Below are positions 1 through 11,913 of a DNA stretch of 64,000 bases, piece by piece; within the stretch, counting starts at the first letter, position 1; each line of letters opens with the position of its first letter. Where the stretch lies: NCBI RefSeq assembly GCF_051020975.1, contig NW_027478169.1, forward strand, positions 2,542,001 to 2,606,000, in the 5' to 3' direction. This stretch comes from Osmia lignaria lignaria (taxonomy: Eukaryota; Arthropoda; Insecta; Hymenoptera; Megachilidae). The translations under genes and the position numbers were made by a program. The notes beneath the pieces were generated by a model that made no database searches, had not been told where the DNA came from, and worked only from the letters and a program-made list of their open reading frames with translations.

Positions 1-1607
1 GATAAATCTGCAAATATCTCGGAAACGAAGCGAGCTATGGCAAAATGTTAAGAGACCTTATTTGTGGAGAATTAAGTTTCCTACTTTTTATGTTCTATGA
101 TATTATTTGATCAGATGCGTAGTTCTCGAGATATATCAAGATATTTAAAAGTTCCGAAGCCGCACCAACATAATAGAGATACAGAAACACCGTGGCCCCT
201 TTCTTTGAGATAACTCTGCACTATTGCGAGCTGCAAATGCCACTTCCAGCTTAGCTGTGCAGAAGAAGAACAACAAGAAGAAGAAATATCTCGAAATATG
301 TCCGTCAGGCCCCTTCCCTTGAGATAAATCTGGAAATATCTCGGAAACGAAGCGGGCTATGGCAAAATGTTAAGAGACCATTTTTGTAGAGAATTAAGTT
401 TCCTACTTTTTATGTTCTATGATATTTTTTGATCAGATGCGTAGTTCTCGAGATATATCAAGATATCTAAAAGTTCCGAAGCCGCACCAACATAATAGAG
501 ATACAGAAACACCGTGGCCCCTTTCTTCGAGATAACTCTGCACTATTGCGAGCCGCAAATGCCACTTCCAGCTTAGCTGTGCAGAAGAACAACAAGAAGA
601 AGAAATATCTCGAAAAATGTCCGTCAGGCCCCTTCCCTTGAGATAAATCTGCAAATATCTCGGAAACGAAGCGAGCTATGGCAAAATGTGAAGAGACCTT
701 ATTTGTAGAGAATTAAGTTTCCTACTTTTTATGTTCTATGATATTTTTTGATCAGATGCGTAGTTCTCGAGATATATCAAGATATTTAAAAGTTCCGAAG
801 CCGCACCAACATAATAGAGATACAGAAACACCGTGGCCCCTTTCTTTGAGATAACTCTGCACCATTGCGAGCTGCAAATGCCACTTCCAGCTTAGCTGTG
901 CAGAAGAAGACCAACAAGAAGAAGAAATATCTCGAAATATGTCCGTCAGGCCCCTTCCCTTGAGATAAATCTGCAAATATCTCGGAAACGAAGCGAGCTA
1001 TGGCAAAATGTTAAGAGACCTTTTTTGTAGATAATTAAGTTTCCTACTTTTTATGTTCTATGATATTTTTTGATCGGATGCGTAGTTCTCGAGATATATC
1101 AAGATATTTAAAAGTTCCGAAGCCGCACCAACATAATAGAGATACAGAAACACCGTGGCCCCTTTCTTTGAGATAACTCTGCACTATTGCGAGCTGCAAA
1201 TGCCACTTCCAGCTTAGCTGTGCAGAAGAAGAACAACAAGAAGAAGAAATATCTCGAAATATGTCCGTCAGACCCCTTCCCTTGAGATAAATCTGCAAAT
1301 ATCTCGGAAACGAAGCGAGCTATGGCAAAATGTTAAGTGACCTTTTTTGTAGAGAATTATGTTTCCCACAATTTACGTTCTATGATATTTTTTGATCAGA
1401 AGCGTAGTTTTCGAGATATATCGAGATATTTAAAAGATCCGAAGCCGCACCAACATAATAGAGATACAGAAACACCGTGGCCCCTTTCTTCGAGATAACT
1501 CTGCACTATTGCGAGCTGCAAATGCCACTTCCAGCTTAGCTGTGCAGAAGAAGACCAACAAGAAGAAGAAATATCTCGAAATATGTCCGTCAGGCCCCTT
1601 CCCTTGA
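1..1607 (+). repeat. Five-monomer higher-order repeat (1,607 bp), copy 1
   Basis: Five consecutive monomers (four of 322 bp and one of 319 bp) are repeated next door at 1,608. The match starts at the first base of the window, so the copy may extend to the left. Shared markers include TTATTTGTGGAGAATTAAG at about 58 and 1,665, ATATTATTTGATCAG at about 108 and 1,715, and the three-base loss in the GAA tract near 588 and 2,195. Three substitutions fall close together in copy 1, at 333, 355 and 380. The loss at 333 changes GCAAATATC to GGAAATATC. Confidence 0.85.
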
Positions 1608-2625
1608 GATAAATCTGCAAATATCTCGGAAACGAAGCGAGCTATGGCAAAATGTTAAGAGACCTTATTTGTGGAGAATTAAGTTTCCTACTTTTTATGT
1701 TCTATGATATTATTTGATCAGATGCGTAGTTCTCGAGATATATCAAGATATTTAAAAGTTCCGAAGCCGCACCAACATAATAGAGATACAGAAACACCGT
1801 GGCCCCTTTCTTTGAGATAACTCTGCACTATTGCGAGCTGCAAATGCCACTTCCAGCTTAGCTGTGCAGAAGAAGAACAACAAGAAGAAGAAATATCTCG
1901 AAATATGTCCGTCAGGCCCCTTCCCTTGAGATAAATCTGCAAATATCTCGGAAACGAAGCGAGCTATGGCAAAATGTTAAGAGACCTTTTTTGTAGAGAA
2001 TTAAGTTTCCTACTTTTTATGTTCTATGATATTTTTTGATCAGATGCGTAGTTCTCGAGATATATCAAGATATCTAAAAGTTCCGAAGCCGCACCAACAT
2101 AATAGAGATACAGAAACACCGTGGCCCCTTTCTTCGAGATAACTCTGCACTATTGCGAGCCGCAAATGCCACTTCCAGCTTAGCTGTGCAGAAGAACAAC
2201 AAGAAGAAGAAATATCTCGAAAAATGTCCGTCAGGCCCCTTCCCTTGAGATAAATCTGCAAATATCTCGGAAACGAAGCGAGCTATGGCAAAATGTGAAG
2301 AGACCTTATTTGTAGAGAATTAAGTTTCCTACTTTTTATGTTCTATGATATTTTTTGATCAGATGCGTAGTTCTCGAGATATATCAAGATATTTAAAAGT
2401 TCCGAAGCCGCACCAACATAATAGAGATACAGAAACACCGTGGCCCCTTTCTTTGAGATAACTCTGCACCATTGCGAGCTGCAAATGCCACTTCCAGCTT
2501 AGCTGTGCAGAAGAAGACCAACAAGAAGAAGAAATATCTCGAAATATGTCCGTCAGGCTCCTTCCCTTGAGATAAATCTGCAAATATTTCGGAAACGAAG
2601 CGAGCTATGGCAAAATGTTAAGAGA
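1608..2625 (+). repeat. Five-monomer higher-order repeat, partial copy 2
   Basis: This stretch matches bases 1 to about 1,018 at an offset of 1,607 bp. It covers a little over three of the five monomers and then diverges: after about 2,625 the next monomer carries TTTACGTTCTATGATATTAT, unlike its counterpart near 1,050, which carries TTTGATCGGATG. Only a few substitutions separate the copies, for example CAGGCTCC at about 2,553 against CAGGCCCC at about 946. The two copies are therefore recent relatives, made by an unequal exchange in register. Confidence 0.8.
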
Positions 2626-3892
2626 CCTTATTTGTAGAGAATTAAGTTTCCTACTTTTTACGTTCTATGATATTATTTGATCAGATGCGTAGTTCTCGAG
2701 ATATATCAAGATATTTAAAAGTTCCGAAGCCGCACCAACATAATAGAGATACAGAAACACCGTGGCCCCTTTCTTTCAGATAACTCTGCACTATTGCGAG
2801 CTGGAAATGCCACTTCCTGTTTAGCTGTGCAGACGAAGAACAACAAGAAGAAGAAATGTCCCGAAATATGTCCGTCAGGCCCCTTCCCTTGAGATAAATC
2901 TGCATATATCTCGGAAACGAAGCGAGCTATGGCAAAATGTTAAGAGACCTTTTTGGTAGAGAATGAAGTTTCCTACTTTTTATGTTCAATGATATTTTTT
3001 GATCAGATGCGTAGTTCTCGAGATATATCGATATTTAAAAGTTCCGAAGCCGCACCAACATAATAGAGATACAGAAACACCGTGGCCCCTTTCTTTGAGA
3101 TAACTCTGCACCAGTGCGAGCCGCAAATGCCGCTTCCAGCTTAGCTGTGCAGAAGAAGAACAACAAGAAGAAGAAATATCTCGAAATATGTCCGTCAGGC
3201 CCCTTCCCTCGAGATAAATCTGCAAATATCTCGGAAATGAAGCGAGCTATGGCAAAATGTTAAGAGACCTTTTTTGTAGAGAATTAAGTTTCCTACTTTT
3301 TATGTTCTATGATATTTTTTGATCGGATGCGTAGTTCTCGAGATATATCAAGATATTTAAAAGTTCCGAAGCCGTACCAACATAATAGAGATACAGAAAC
3401 ACCGTGGCCCCTTTCTTTGCGATAACTCTGCACTATTGCGAGCTGCAAATGCCACTTCCAGCTTAGCTGTGCAGAAGAAGAACAACAAGAAGAAGAAATA
3501 TCTCGAAATATGTCCGTCAGGCCCCTTCCCTTGAGATAAATCTGCAAATATCTCGGAAACGAAGCGAGCTATGGCAAAATGTTAAGAGACCTTTTTGTAG
3601 CGAATTAAGTTTCCTACTTTTTATGTTCTATGATATTTTTTGATCAGATGCGTAGTTCTCGAGATATATCAAGATATTTAAAAGTTCCGAAGCCGCACCA
3701 ACATAATAGAGATACAGAAACACCGTGGCCCCTTTCTTTGAGATAACTCTGCACTAGTGCGAGCCGCAAATGCCACTTCCAGCTTAGCTGTGCAGAAGAA
3801 GAACAACAAGAAGAAGAAATATCTCGAAATATGTCCGTCAGGCCCCTTCCCTTGAGATAAATCTGCAAATATCTCGGAAACGAAGCGAGCTA

Positions 3893-4515
3893 TGGCAAAA
3901 TGTTAAGCGACTTTACTTGTAGAGAATTAAGTTTCCTACTTTTTACGTTCTATGATATTTTTTAATCAGATGCGTAGTTCTCGAGATATATAAAGATATT
4001 TTAAAGTTCCGAAGCCGCACCAACATAATAGAGATACAGAAACACCGTGGCCCCTTTCTTCGAGATAACTCTGCACTATTGCGAGCTGCAAATGCCACTT
4101 CCAGCTTAGCTGTGCAGAAGAAGAACAACAAGAAGAAGAAATATCTCGAAAAATGTCCGTCAGGCCCCTTCCCTTGAGATAAATCTGCAAATATCTCGGA
4201 AACGAAGCGAGCTATGGCAAAATGTTAAGAGACCTTATTCGTAGAGAATTAAGTTTCCTACTTTTTATGGTCTATGATATTTTTTGATCAGATGCGTAGT
4301 TCTCGAGATATATCAAGATATTTAAAAGTTCCGAAGCCGCACCAACATAATAGAGATACAGAAACACCGTGGCCCCTTTCTTTGAGATAACTCTGCACTA
4401 TTGCGAGCTGTAAATGCCACGTCCAGCTTAGCTGTGCAGAAGAAGAACAACAAGAAGAAGAAATATCTCGAAATATGTCCGTCAGACCCCTTCCCTTGAG
4501 ATAAATCTGCAAATA
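3893..4515 (+). repeat. Two-monomer block shared with 12,260-12,882
   Basis: The block carries the rare combination TTAAGCGACTTTA, TTTTTAATCAG and ATATATAAAGATATTTTAAAG in its first monomer, and CTGTAAATGCCACGTCCAG with ATTCGTAGAG and TATGGTCTATG in its second. The same pair occurs at an offset of 8,367 bp and therefore again in each copy of the 6.76-kb unit (near 19,020 and 35,432). A single monomer with the first signature, but with a four-base deletion, is at 11,628-11,913. This looks like a small block moved between distant parts of the array. Confidence 0.8.
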
Positions 4516-4519
4516 TCTC

Positions 4520-5190
4520 GGAAACGAAGCGAGCTATGGCAAAATGTTAAGAGACCTTTTTTGTAGAGAATTAAGTTTCCTACTTTTTATGTTCTATGAT
4601 ATTTTTTGATCGGATGCGTAGCTCTCGAGATATATCAAGATATTTAAAAGTTCCGAAGCCGCACCAACATAATAGAGATACAGAAACACCGTGGCCCCTT
4701 TCTTTGAGATAACTCTGCACTATTGCGAGCTGCAAATGCCACTTCCAGCTTAGCTGTGCAGAAGAAGAACAACAAGAAGAAGAAATATCTCGAAATATGT
4801 CCGTCAGACCCCTTCCCTTGAGATAAATCTGCAAATATCTCGGAAACGAAGCGAGCTATGGCAAAATGTTAAGAGACCTTTTTTGTAGAGAATTATGTTT
4901 CCCACAATTTACGTTCTATGATATTTTTTGATCAGAAGCGTAGTTTTCGAGATATATCGAGATATTTAAAAGATCCGAAGCCGCACCAACATAATAGAGA
5001 TACAGAAACACCGTGGCCCCTTTCTTCGAGATAACTCTGCACTATTGCGAGCTGCAAATGCCACTTCCAGCTTAGCTGTGCAGAAGAAGACCAACAAGAA
5101 GAAGAAATATCTCGAAATATGTCCGTCAGGCCCCTTCCCTTGAGATAAATCTGCAAATATCTCGGAAACGAAGCGAGCTATGGCAAAATG
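4520..5190 (+). repeat. Two-monomer block shared with 984-1,654
   Basis: These two monomers match 984-1,654 at an offset of 3,536 bp (eleven monomers with small deletions). Both blocks carry TTTGATCGGATG in the first monomer and the class B signature with AAAAGATCCGAAG in the second, and both have CAGACCCCTTCCC near the end of the first. I saw three differences: AGATAATTAAG at 1,030 against AGAGAATTAAG, GTAGTTCTC against GTAGCTCTC near 4,620, and TTAAGTGACC against TTAAGAGACC near 4,870. Confidence 0.75.
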
Positions 5191-5880
5191 TTAACAGACC
5201 TTATTTGTAGAGAATTAAGTTTCCTACTTTTTATCTTCTATGATATTTTTTGATCAGATGCGTAGTTCTCGAGATATATCAAGATATTTAAAAGTTCCGA
5301 AGCCGCACCAACATAATAGAGATACAGAAACACCGTGGCCCCTTTTTTTGAGATAACTCTGCGCTATTGCGAGCTGGAAATGCCACTTCCAGTTTAGCTG
5401 TGCAGAAGAAGAACAACAAGAAGAGGAAATATCTCGAAATATGTCCGTCAGGCCCCTTCCCTTGAGATATATCTGCAAATATCTCGGAAACGAAACGAGC
5501 TATGGCAAAATGTTAAGAGACCTTTTTTGTAGAGAATTATGTTTCCTACAATTTATGTTCTATGATATTTTTTGATCAGAAGCGTAGTTTTCCAGATATA
5601 TCGAGATATTTAAAAGATCCGAAGCTGCACCAACATAATAGAGATACAGAAACACCGTGGCCCCTTTCTTTGAGATAACTCTGCACTAGTGCGAGCCGCA
5701 AATGCCGCTTCCAGCTTAGCTGTGCAGAAGAAGAACAACAAGAAGAAGAAATATCTCGACATATGTCCGTCAGGCCCCTTCCCTCGAGATAAATCTGCAA
5801 ATATCTCGGAAACGAAGCGAGCTATGGCAAAATGTTAAGAGACCTTTTTTGTAGAGAATTAAGTTTCCTACTTTTTATGT
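5165..5880 (+). repeat. Block shared with 7,740-8,455 (offset 2,575 bp)
   Basis: A little more than two monomers match at an offset of eight monomers minus one base. Shared rare bases include TTAACAGACCTTATTTG at about 5,191 and 7,767, CTCTGCGCTATTGCGAGCTG, the AAGAAGAGGAAATATC tract, GAGATATATCTGC, and CAAATGCCGCTTCC with CCCTCGAGATAAATC in the following class B monomer. At the same offset a shorter stretch near 3,110-3,580 matches 5,685-6,155 through the markers CGTACCAACATAATAG and CTTTGCGATAACTC. So the eight-monomer step was used more than once. Confidence 0.7.
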
Positions 5881-6774
5881 TGTATGATATTTTTTGATCG
5901 GATGCGTAGTTCTCGAGATATATCAAGATATTTAAAAGTTCCGAAGCCGTACCAACATAATAGAGATACAGAAACACCGTGGCCCCTTTCTTTGCGATAA
6001 CTCTGCACTATTGCGAGCTGCAAATGCCACTTCCAGCTTAGCTGTGCAGAAGAAGAACAACAAGAAGAAGAAATATCTCGAAATATGTCCGTCAGGCCCC
6101 TTCCCTTGAGATAAATCTGCAAATATCTCGGAAACGAAGCGAGCTATGGCAAAATGTTAAGAGACCTTTTTTGTAGAGAATTAAGTTTCCTACTTTTTAT
6201 GTTCTATGATATTTTTTGATCAGATGCGTAGTTCTCGAGATATATCAAGATATTTAAAAGTTAAGAAGCCGCACCAACATAATAGAGATACAGAAACACC
6301 GTGGCCCCTTTCTTTGAGATAACTCTGCACTAATGCGAGCTGCAAATGCCACTTCCAGCTTAGCTGTGCAGAAGAAGAACAACAAGAAGAAGAAATATCA
6401 CGAAATATGTCCGTTAGGCCCCTTCCCTTGAGATAAATCTGCAAATATCTCGGAAACGAAGCGAGCTATAGCAAAATGTTAATAGACCTTTTTGTAGCGA
6501 ATTAAGTTTCCTACTTTTTATGTTCTATGATATTTTTTGATCGGATGCGTAGCTCTCGAGATATAACAAGATATTTAAAAGTTCCGAAGCCGCACCAACA
6601 TAATAGAGATACAGAAACACCGTGGCCCCTTTCTTTGAGATAACTCTGCACTATTGCGAGCTGCAAATGCCACTTCCAGCTTAGCTGTGCAGAAGAAGAA
6701 CAACAAGAAGAAGAAATATATCGAAATATGTCCGTCAGACCCCTTCCCTCGAGATAAATCTGCAAATATCTCGG

Positions 6775-7400
6775 AAACAAAGCGAGCTATGGCAAAATGT
6801 TAAGAGACCTTTTTTGTAGAGAATTAAGTTTCCTACTTTTTATGTTCTATGATATTTTTTGATCGGATGCGTAGTTCTCGAGATATATCAAGATATTTAA
6901 AAGTTCCGAAGCCGCACCAACATAATAGAGATACAGAAACACCGTGGCCCCTTTCTTTGAGATAACTCTGCACTATTGCGAGCTGCAAATGCCATTTCCA
7001 GCTTAGCTGTGCAGAAGAAGAACAACAAGAAGAAGAAATATCTCGAAATATGTCCGTCAGACCCCTTCCCTTGAGATAAATCTGCAAATATCTCGGAAAC
7101 GAAGCGAGCTACGGCAAAATGTTAAGAGACCTTTTTTGTAGAAAATTAGGTTTCCTACTTTTTATGTTCTATAATATTTTTTGATCAGATGCGTAGTTCT
7201 CGAGATATATCAAGATATTTAAAAGTTCCGAAGCCGTACCAACATAATAGAGATACAGAAACACCGTGGCCCCTTTCTTTGCGATAACTCTGCACTATTG
7301 CGAGCTGCAAATGCCACTTCCAGCTTAGCTGTGCAGAAGAAGAACAACAAGAAGAAGAAATATCTCGAAATATGTCCATCAGGACCCTTCCCTTGAGATA
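6775..7400 (+). repeat. Two-monomer block shared with 8,385-9,010 (offset 1,610 bp)
   Basis: Two monomers match exactly five monomers further on. The markers are GATCGGATGCG, CAGACCCCTTCCC, GCTACGGCAAAATG, GTAGAAAATTAGG, CTATAATATTTTT and CGTACCAACATAATAG with CTTTGCGATAAC. The copies part at the right edge: the first has TCCATCAGGACCC and AATCTGCAAATATC, the second TCCGTCAGGCCCC and AATCGGCAAGTATC. The TCCATCAGGACCC variant recurs far away at about 32,474, 48,886, 49,852, 52,106 and 61,445. Confidence 0.7.
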
Positions 7401-9019
7401 AATCTGCAAATATCTCGGAAACGAAGCGAGCTATTGCAAAACATTAAGAGACCTTTTTTGTAGAGAATTAAGTTTCCTACTTTTTATGTTCTATGATATT
7501 TTTTGATCAGATGCGTAGTTCTCGAGATATATCAAGATATTTAAAAGCTCCGAAGCTGCACCAACATAATAGAGGTACAGAAACACCGTGGCCCCTTTCT
7601 TTGAGATAACTCTGCACTATTGCGAGCTGCAAATGCCACTTCCAGCTTAGCTGTGCAGAAGAAGAACAACAAGAAGAAGAAATATCTCGAAATATGTCCG
7701 TCAGGCCCCTTCCCTTGAGATAAATCTGCAAATATCTCGGAAACGAAGCGAGCTATGGCAAAATGTTAACAGACCTTATTTGTAGAGAATTAAGTTTCCT
7801 ACTTTTTATGTTCTATGATATTTTTTGATCAGATGCGTAGTTCTCGAGATATATCAAGATATTTAAAAGTTCCGAAGCCGCACCAACATAATAGAGATAC
7901 AGAAACACCGTGGCCCCTTTCTTTGAGATAACTCTGCGCTATTGCGAGCTGGAAATGCCACTTCCAGTTTAGCTGTGCAGAAGAAGAACAACAAGAAGAG
8001 GAAATATCTCGAAATATGTCCGTCAGGCCCCTTCCCTTGAGATATATCTGCAAATATCTCGGAAACCAAACGAGCTATGGCAAAATGTTAAGAGACCTTT
8101 TTTGTAGAGAATTATGTTTCCTACAATTTATGTTCTATGATATTTTTTGATCAGAAGCGTAGTTTTCGAGATATATCGAGATATTTAAAAGATCCGAAGC
8201 TGCACCAACATAATAGAGATACAGAAACACCGTGGCCCCTTTCTTTGAGATAACTCTGCACTAGTGCGAGCCGCAAATGCCGCTTCCAGCTTAGCTGTGC
8301 AGAAGAAGAACAACAAGAAGAAGAAATATCTCGAAATATGTCCGTCAGGCCCCTTCCCTCGAGATAAATCTGCAAATATCTCGGAAACGAAGCGAGCTAT
8401 GGCAAAATGTTAAGAGACCTTTTTTGTAGAGAATTAAGTTTCCTACTTTTTATGTTCTATGATATTTTTTGATCGGATGCGTAGTTCTCGAGATATATCA
8501 AGATATTTAAAAGTTCCGAAGCCGCACCAACATAATAGAGATACAGAAACACCGTGGCCCCTTTCTTTGAGATAACTCTGCACTATTGCGAGCTGCAAAT
8601 GCCACTTCCAGCTTAGCTGTGCAGAAGAAGAACAACAAGAAGAAGAAATATCTCGAAATATGTCCGTCAGACCCCTTCCCTTGAGATAAATCTGCAAATA
8701 TCTCGGAAACGAAGCGAGCTACGGCAAAATGTTAAGAGACCTTTTTTGTAGAAAATTAGGTTTCCTACTTTTTATGTTCTATAATATTTTTTGATCAGAT
8801 GCGTAGTTCTCGAGATATATCAAGATATTTAAAAGTTCCGAAGCCGTACCAACATAATAGAGATACAGAAACACCGTGGCCCCTTTCTTTGCGATAACTC
8901 TGCACAATTGCGAGCTGCAAATGCCACTTCCAGCTTAGCTGTGCAGAAGAAGAACAACAAGAAGAAGAAATATCTCGAAATATGTCCGTCAGGCCCCTTC
9001 CCTTGAGATAAATCGGCAA

Positions 9020-10951
9020 GTATCTCGGAAACGAAGCGAGCTATGGCAAAATGTTAAGAGACCTTTTTTGTATGGAATTAAGTTTCCTACGTTTTATGTT
9101 GTATGATATTTTTTGATCAGATGCGTAGTTCTCGAGATATATCAAGATATTTAAAAGTTCCGAAGCCGCACCAACATAATAGAGATACAGAAACACCGTG
9201 GCCCCTCTCTTTGAGATAACTCTGCACTATTGCGAGCTGCAAATGCCACTTCCTGTTTAGCTGTGCAGAAGAAGAACAACAAGAAGAAGAAATATCTCGA
9301 AATATGTCCGTTAGGCCCCTTCTCTTGAGATAAATCGGCAAGTATCTCGGAAACGAAGCGAGCTATGGCAAAATGTTGAGAGACCTTTTTTGTAGAGAAT
9401 TAAGTTTCCTACTTTTTATGTTCTATGATATTTTTTGATCAGATGCGTAGATCTCGAGATATATCAAGATATTTAAAAGTTCCGAAGCCGCACCAACATA
9501 ATAGAGATACAGAAACACCGTGGCCCCTTTCTTTGAGATAACTCTGCACTATTGCGAGCTGCAAATGCCACTTCCAGCTTAGCTGTGCAGAAGAAGAACA
9601 ACAAGAAGAAGAAATATCTCGAAATATGTCCGTCAGGCCCCTTCCCTTGAGATAAATCTGCAAATATCTCGGAAACGAAGCGAGCTATGGCAAAATGTTA
9701 AGAGACCTTTTTTGTATGGAATTATGTTTCCTACTTTTTATGTTCTATGATATTTTTTGATCAGACGCGTAGTTCTCGAGATATATCAAGATATTTAAAA
9801 GTTCCGAAGCCGCAACAACATAATAGAGATACAGAAACACCGTGGCTCCTTTCTTTTAGATAACTCTGCACTATTGCGACCTGGAAATGCCACTTCCAGT
9901 TTAGCTGTGCAGAAGAAAAACAATAAGAAGAAGAAATATCTCGAAATAAGTCCGTTAGGCCCCTTCCCTTGAGATAAATCTGCAAATATCTCGGAAACGA
10001 AGCGAGCTATGGCAAAATGTTAAGAGACCTTTTTTGTAGAGAATTAAGTTTCCTACGTTTTATGTTGTATGATATTTTTTGATCAGATGCGTAGTTCTCG
10101 GGATATATCAAGATATTTAAAAGTTCCGAAGCCGCACCAACATAATAGAGATACAGAAACACCGTGGCCCCTCTCTTTGAGATAACTCTGCACTATTGCG
10201 AGCTGCAAATGCCACTTCCAGTTTAGCTGTGCAGAAGAAGAACAACAAGAAGAAGAAATATCTCGAAATATGTCCGTCAGGCCCCTTCCCTTGAGATAAA
10301 TCTGCAAATATCTCGGAAACGAAGAGAGCTATGGCAAAATGTTCAGAGACCTTTTTTGTAGAGAATTAAGTTTCCTACTTTTTATCTTCTATGATATTTT
10401 CTGATCAGATTCGTAGTTCTCGAGATATATCAAGATATTTAAAAGTTTCGAAGCCGCACCAACATAATAGAGATACAGAAACACCGTGGCCCCTCTCTTT
10501 GAGATAACTCTGCACAATTGCGAGCTGCAAATGCCACTTCCAGCTTAGCTGTGCAGAAGAAGAACAACAAGAAGAAGAAATATCTCGAAATATGTCCGTC
10601 AGGCCCCTTCCCTTGAGATAAATCGGCAAGTATCTCGGAAACGAAGCGAGCTATGGCAAAATGTTGAGAGACCTTTTTTGTAGAGAATTAAGTTTCCTAC
10701 TTTTTATGTTCTATGATATTTTTTGATCAGATGCGTAGATCTCGAGATATATCAAGATATTTAAAAGTTCCGAAGCCGCACCAACATAATAGAGATACAG
10801 AAACACCGTGGCCCCTTTCTTTGAGATAACTCTGCACTAGTGCGAGCCGCAAATGCCACTTCCAGCTTAGCTGTGCAGAAGAAGAACAACAAGAAGAAGA
10901 AATATCTGGAAATATGTCCGTTAGGCCCCTTCCCTTGAGATAAATCTGCAA
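9020..10951 (+). repeat. Monomers carrying the AATCGGCAAG variant
   Basis: A local family marked by AATCGGCAAGTATCTCGG at about 9,011, 9,333 and 10,621 lies here. The stretch near 9,330-9,480 matches 10,618-10,768 at an offset of 1,288 bp (four monomers), including TTGAGAGACC and GTAGATCTCGAG. A three-monomer step also shows, with CCCCTCTCTTTGAG and TACGTTTTATGTTGTATG shared near 9,090-9,210 and 10,056-10,176. The family appears only here, apart from a related CTGCAAGTATCTTGG at about 11,908. Confidence 0.65.
9761..9985 (+). repeat. Most divergent monomer in the left half
   Basis: This copy has clustered private changes: GATCAGACGCG, CGCAACAACATAATAG, GGCTCCTTTCTTTTAG, GCGACCTGGAAATGCC, AGAAAAACAATAAGAAG and AAATAAGTCCGTTAGG. 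Several fall in segments that are otherwise almost invariant. Its neighbours are ordinary, and none of the flanking blocks copies it. It may be an old survivor that escaped homogenisation, or a copy brought in from another part of the array. Confidence 0.6.
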
Positions 10952-11595
10952 ATATCTCGGAAACGAAGCGAGCTATGGCAAAATGTTAAGAGACGTTTTT
11001 TGTAGAGAATTATGTTTCCTACAATTTATGTTCTATGATATTTTTTGCTCAGAAGCGTAGTTTTCGAGATATATCGAGATATTTAAAAGTTCCGAAGCAG
11101 CACCAACATAATAGAGATACAGAAACACCGTGGCCCCTCTCTTTGAGATAACTCTGCACTATTGCGAGCTGGAAATGCCACTTCCAGTTTAGCTGTGCAG
11201 AAGAAGAACAACAAGAAGAAGAAATATCTCGAAATATGTCCGTTAGGCCCCTTCCCTTGAGATAAATCTGCAAATATCTCGGAAACGAAGCGAGCTATGG
11301 CAAAATGTTAAGTGACGTTTTTTGTAGAGAATTATGTTTCCTACAATTTATGTTCTATGATATTTTTTGATCAGAAGCGTAGTTTTCGAGATATATCGAG
11401 ATATTTAAAAGTTCCGAAGCAGCACCAACATAATAGAGATACAGAAACACCGTGGCCCCTTTCTTTGAGATAACTCTGCACTAGTGCGAGCCGCAAATGC
11501 CACCTCCAGCTTAGCTGTGCAGAAGAAGAACAACAAGAAGAAGAAATATCTCGAAATATGTCCGTCAGGCCCCTTCCCTTGAGATAAATCTGCAA

Positions 11596-11913
11596 ATATC
11601 TCGGAAACGAAGCGAGCTATGGCAAAATGTTAAGCGGCTTTATTTGTAGAGAATTAAGTTTCCTACTTTTTACGTTCTATGATATTTTTTAATCAGATGC
11701 GTAGTTCTCGAGATATATAAAGATATTTTAAAGTTCCGAAGCCGCACCAACATAATATACAGAAACACCGTGGCCCCTTTCTTTCAGATAACTCGGCACT
11801 ACTGCGAGCTGGAAATGCCACTTCCAGTTTAGCTGTGCAGAAGAAGAACAACAAGAAGAAGAAATATCTCGAAATATGTCCGTCAGGCCCCTTCCCTTGA
11901 GATAAATCTGCAA
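11596..11913 (+). repeat. 318-bp monomer with a four-base deletion
   Basis: The unit is four bases short. The usual CATAATAGAGATACAG reads CATAATATACAG near 11,750, a loss of one GAGA-type unit. The monomer otherwise carries the TTAAGCGGCTTTATTTG, TTTAATCAG and ATATAAAGATATTTTAAAG signature seen at 3,966 and 12,333, joined to a right half of the GCTGGAAATGCC type. It therefore looks like a hybrid of two monomer types as well as a deletion variant. It lies just left of the start of the 6.76-kb unit and was not copied with it. Confidence 0.75.
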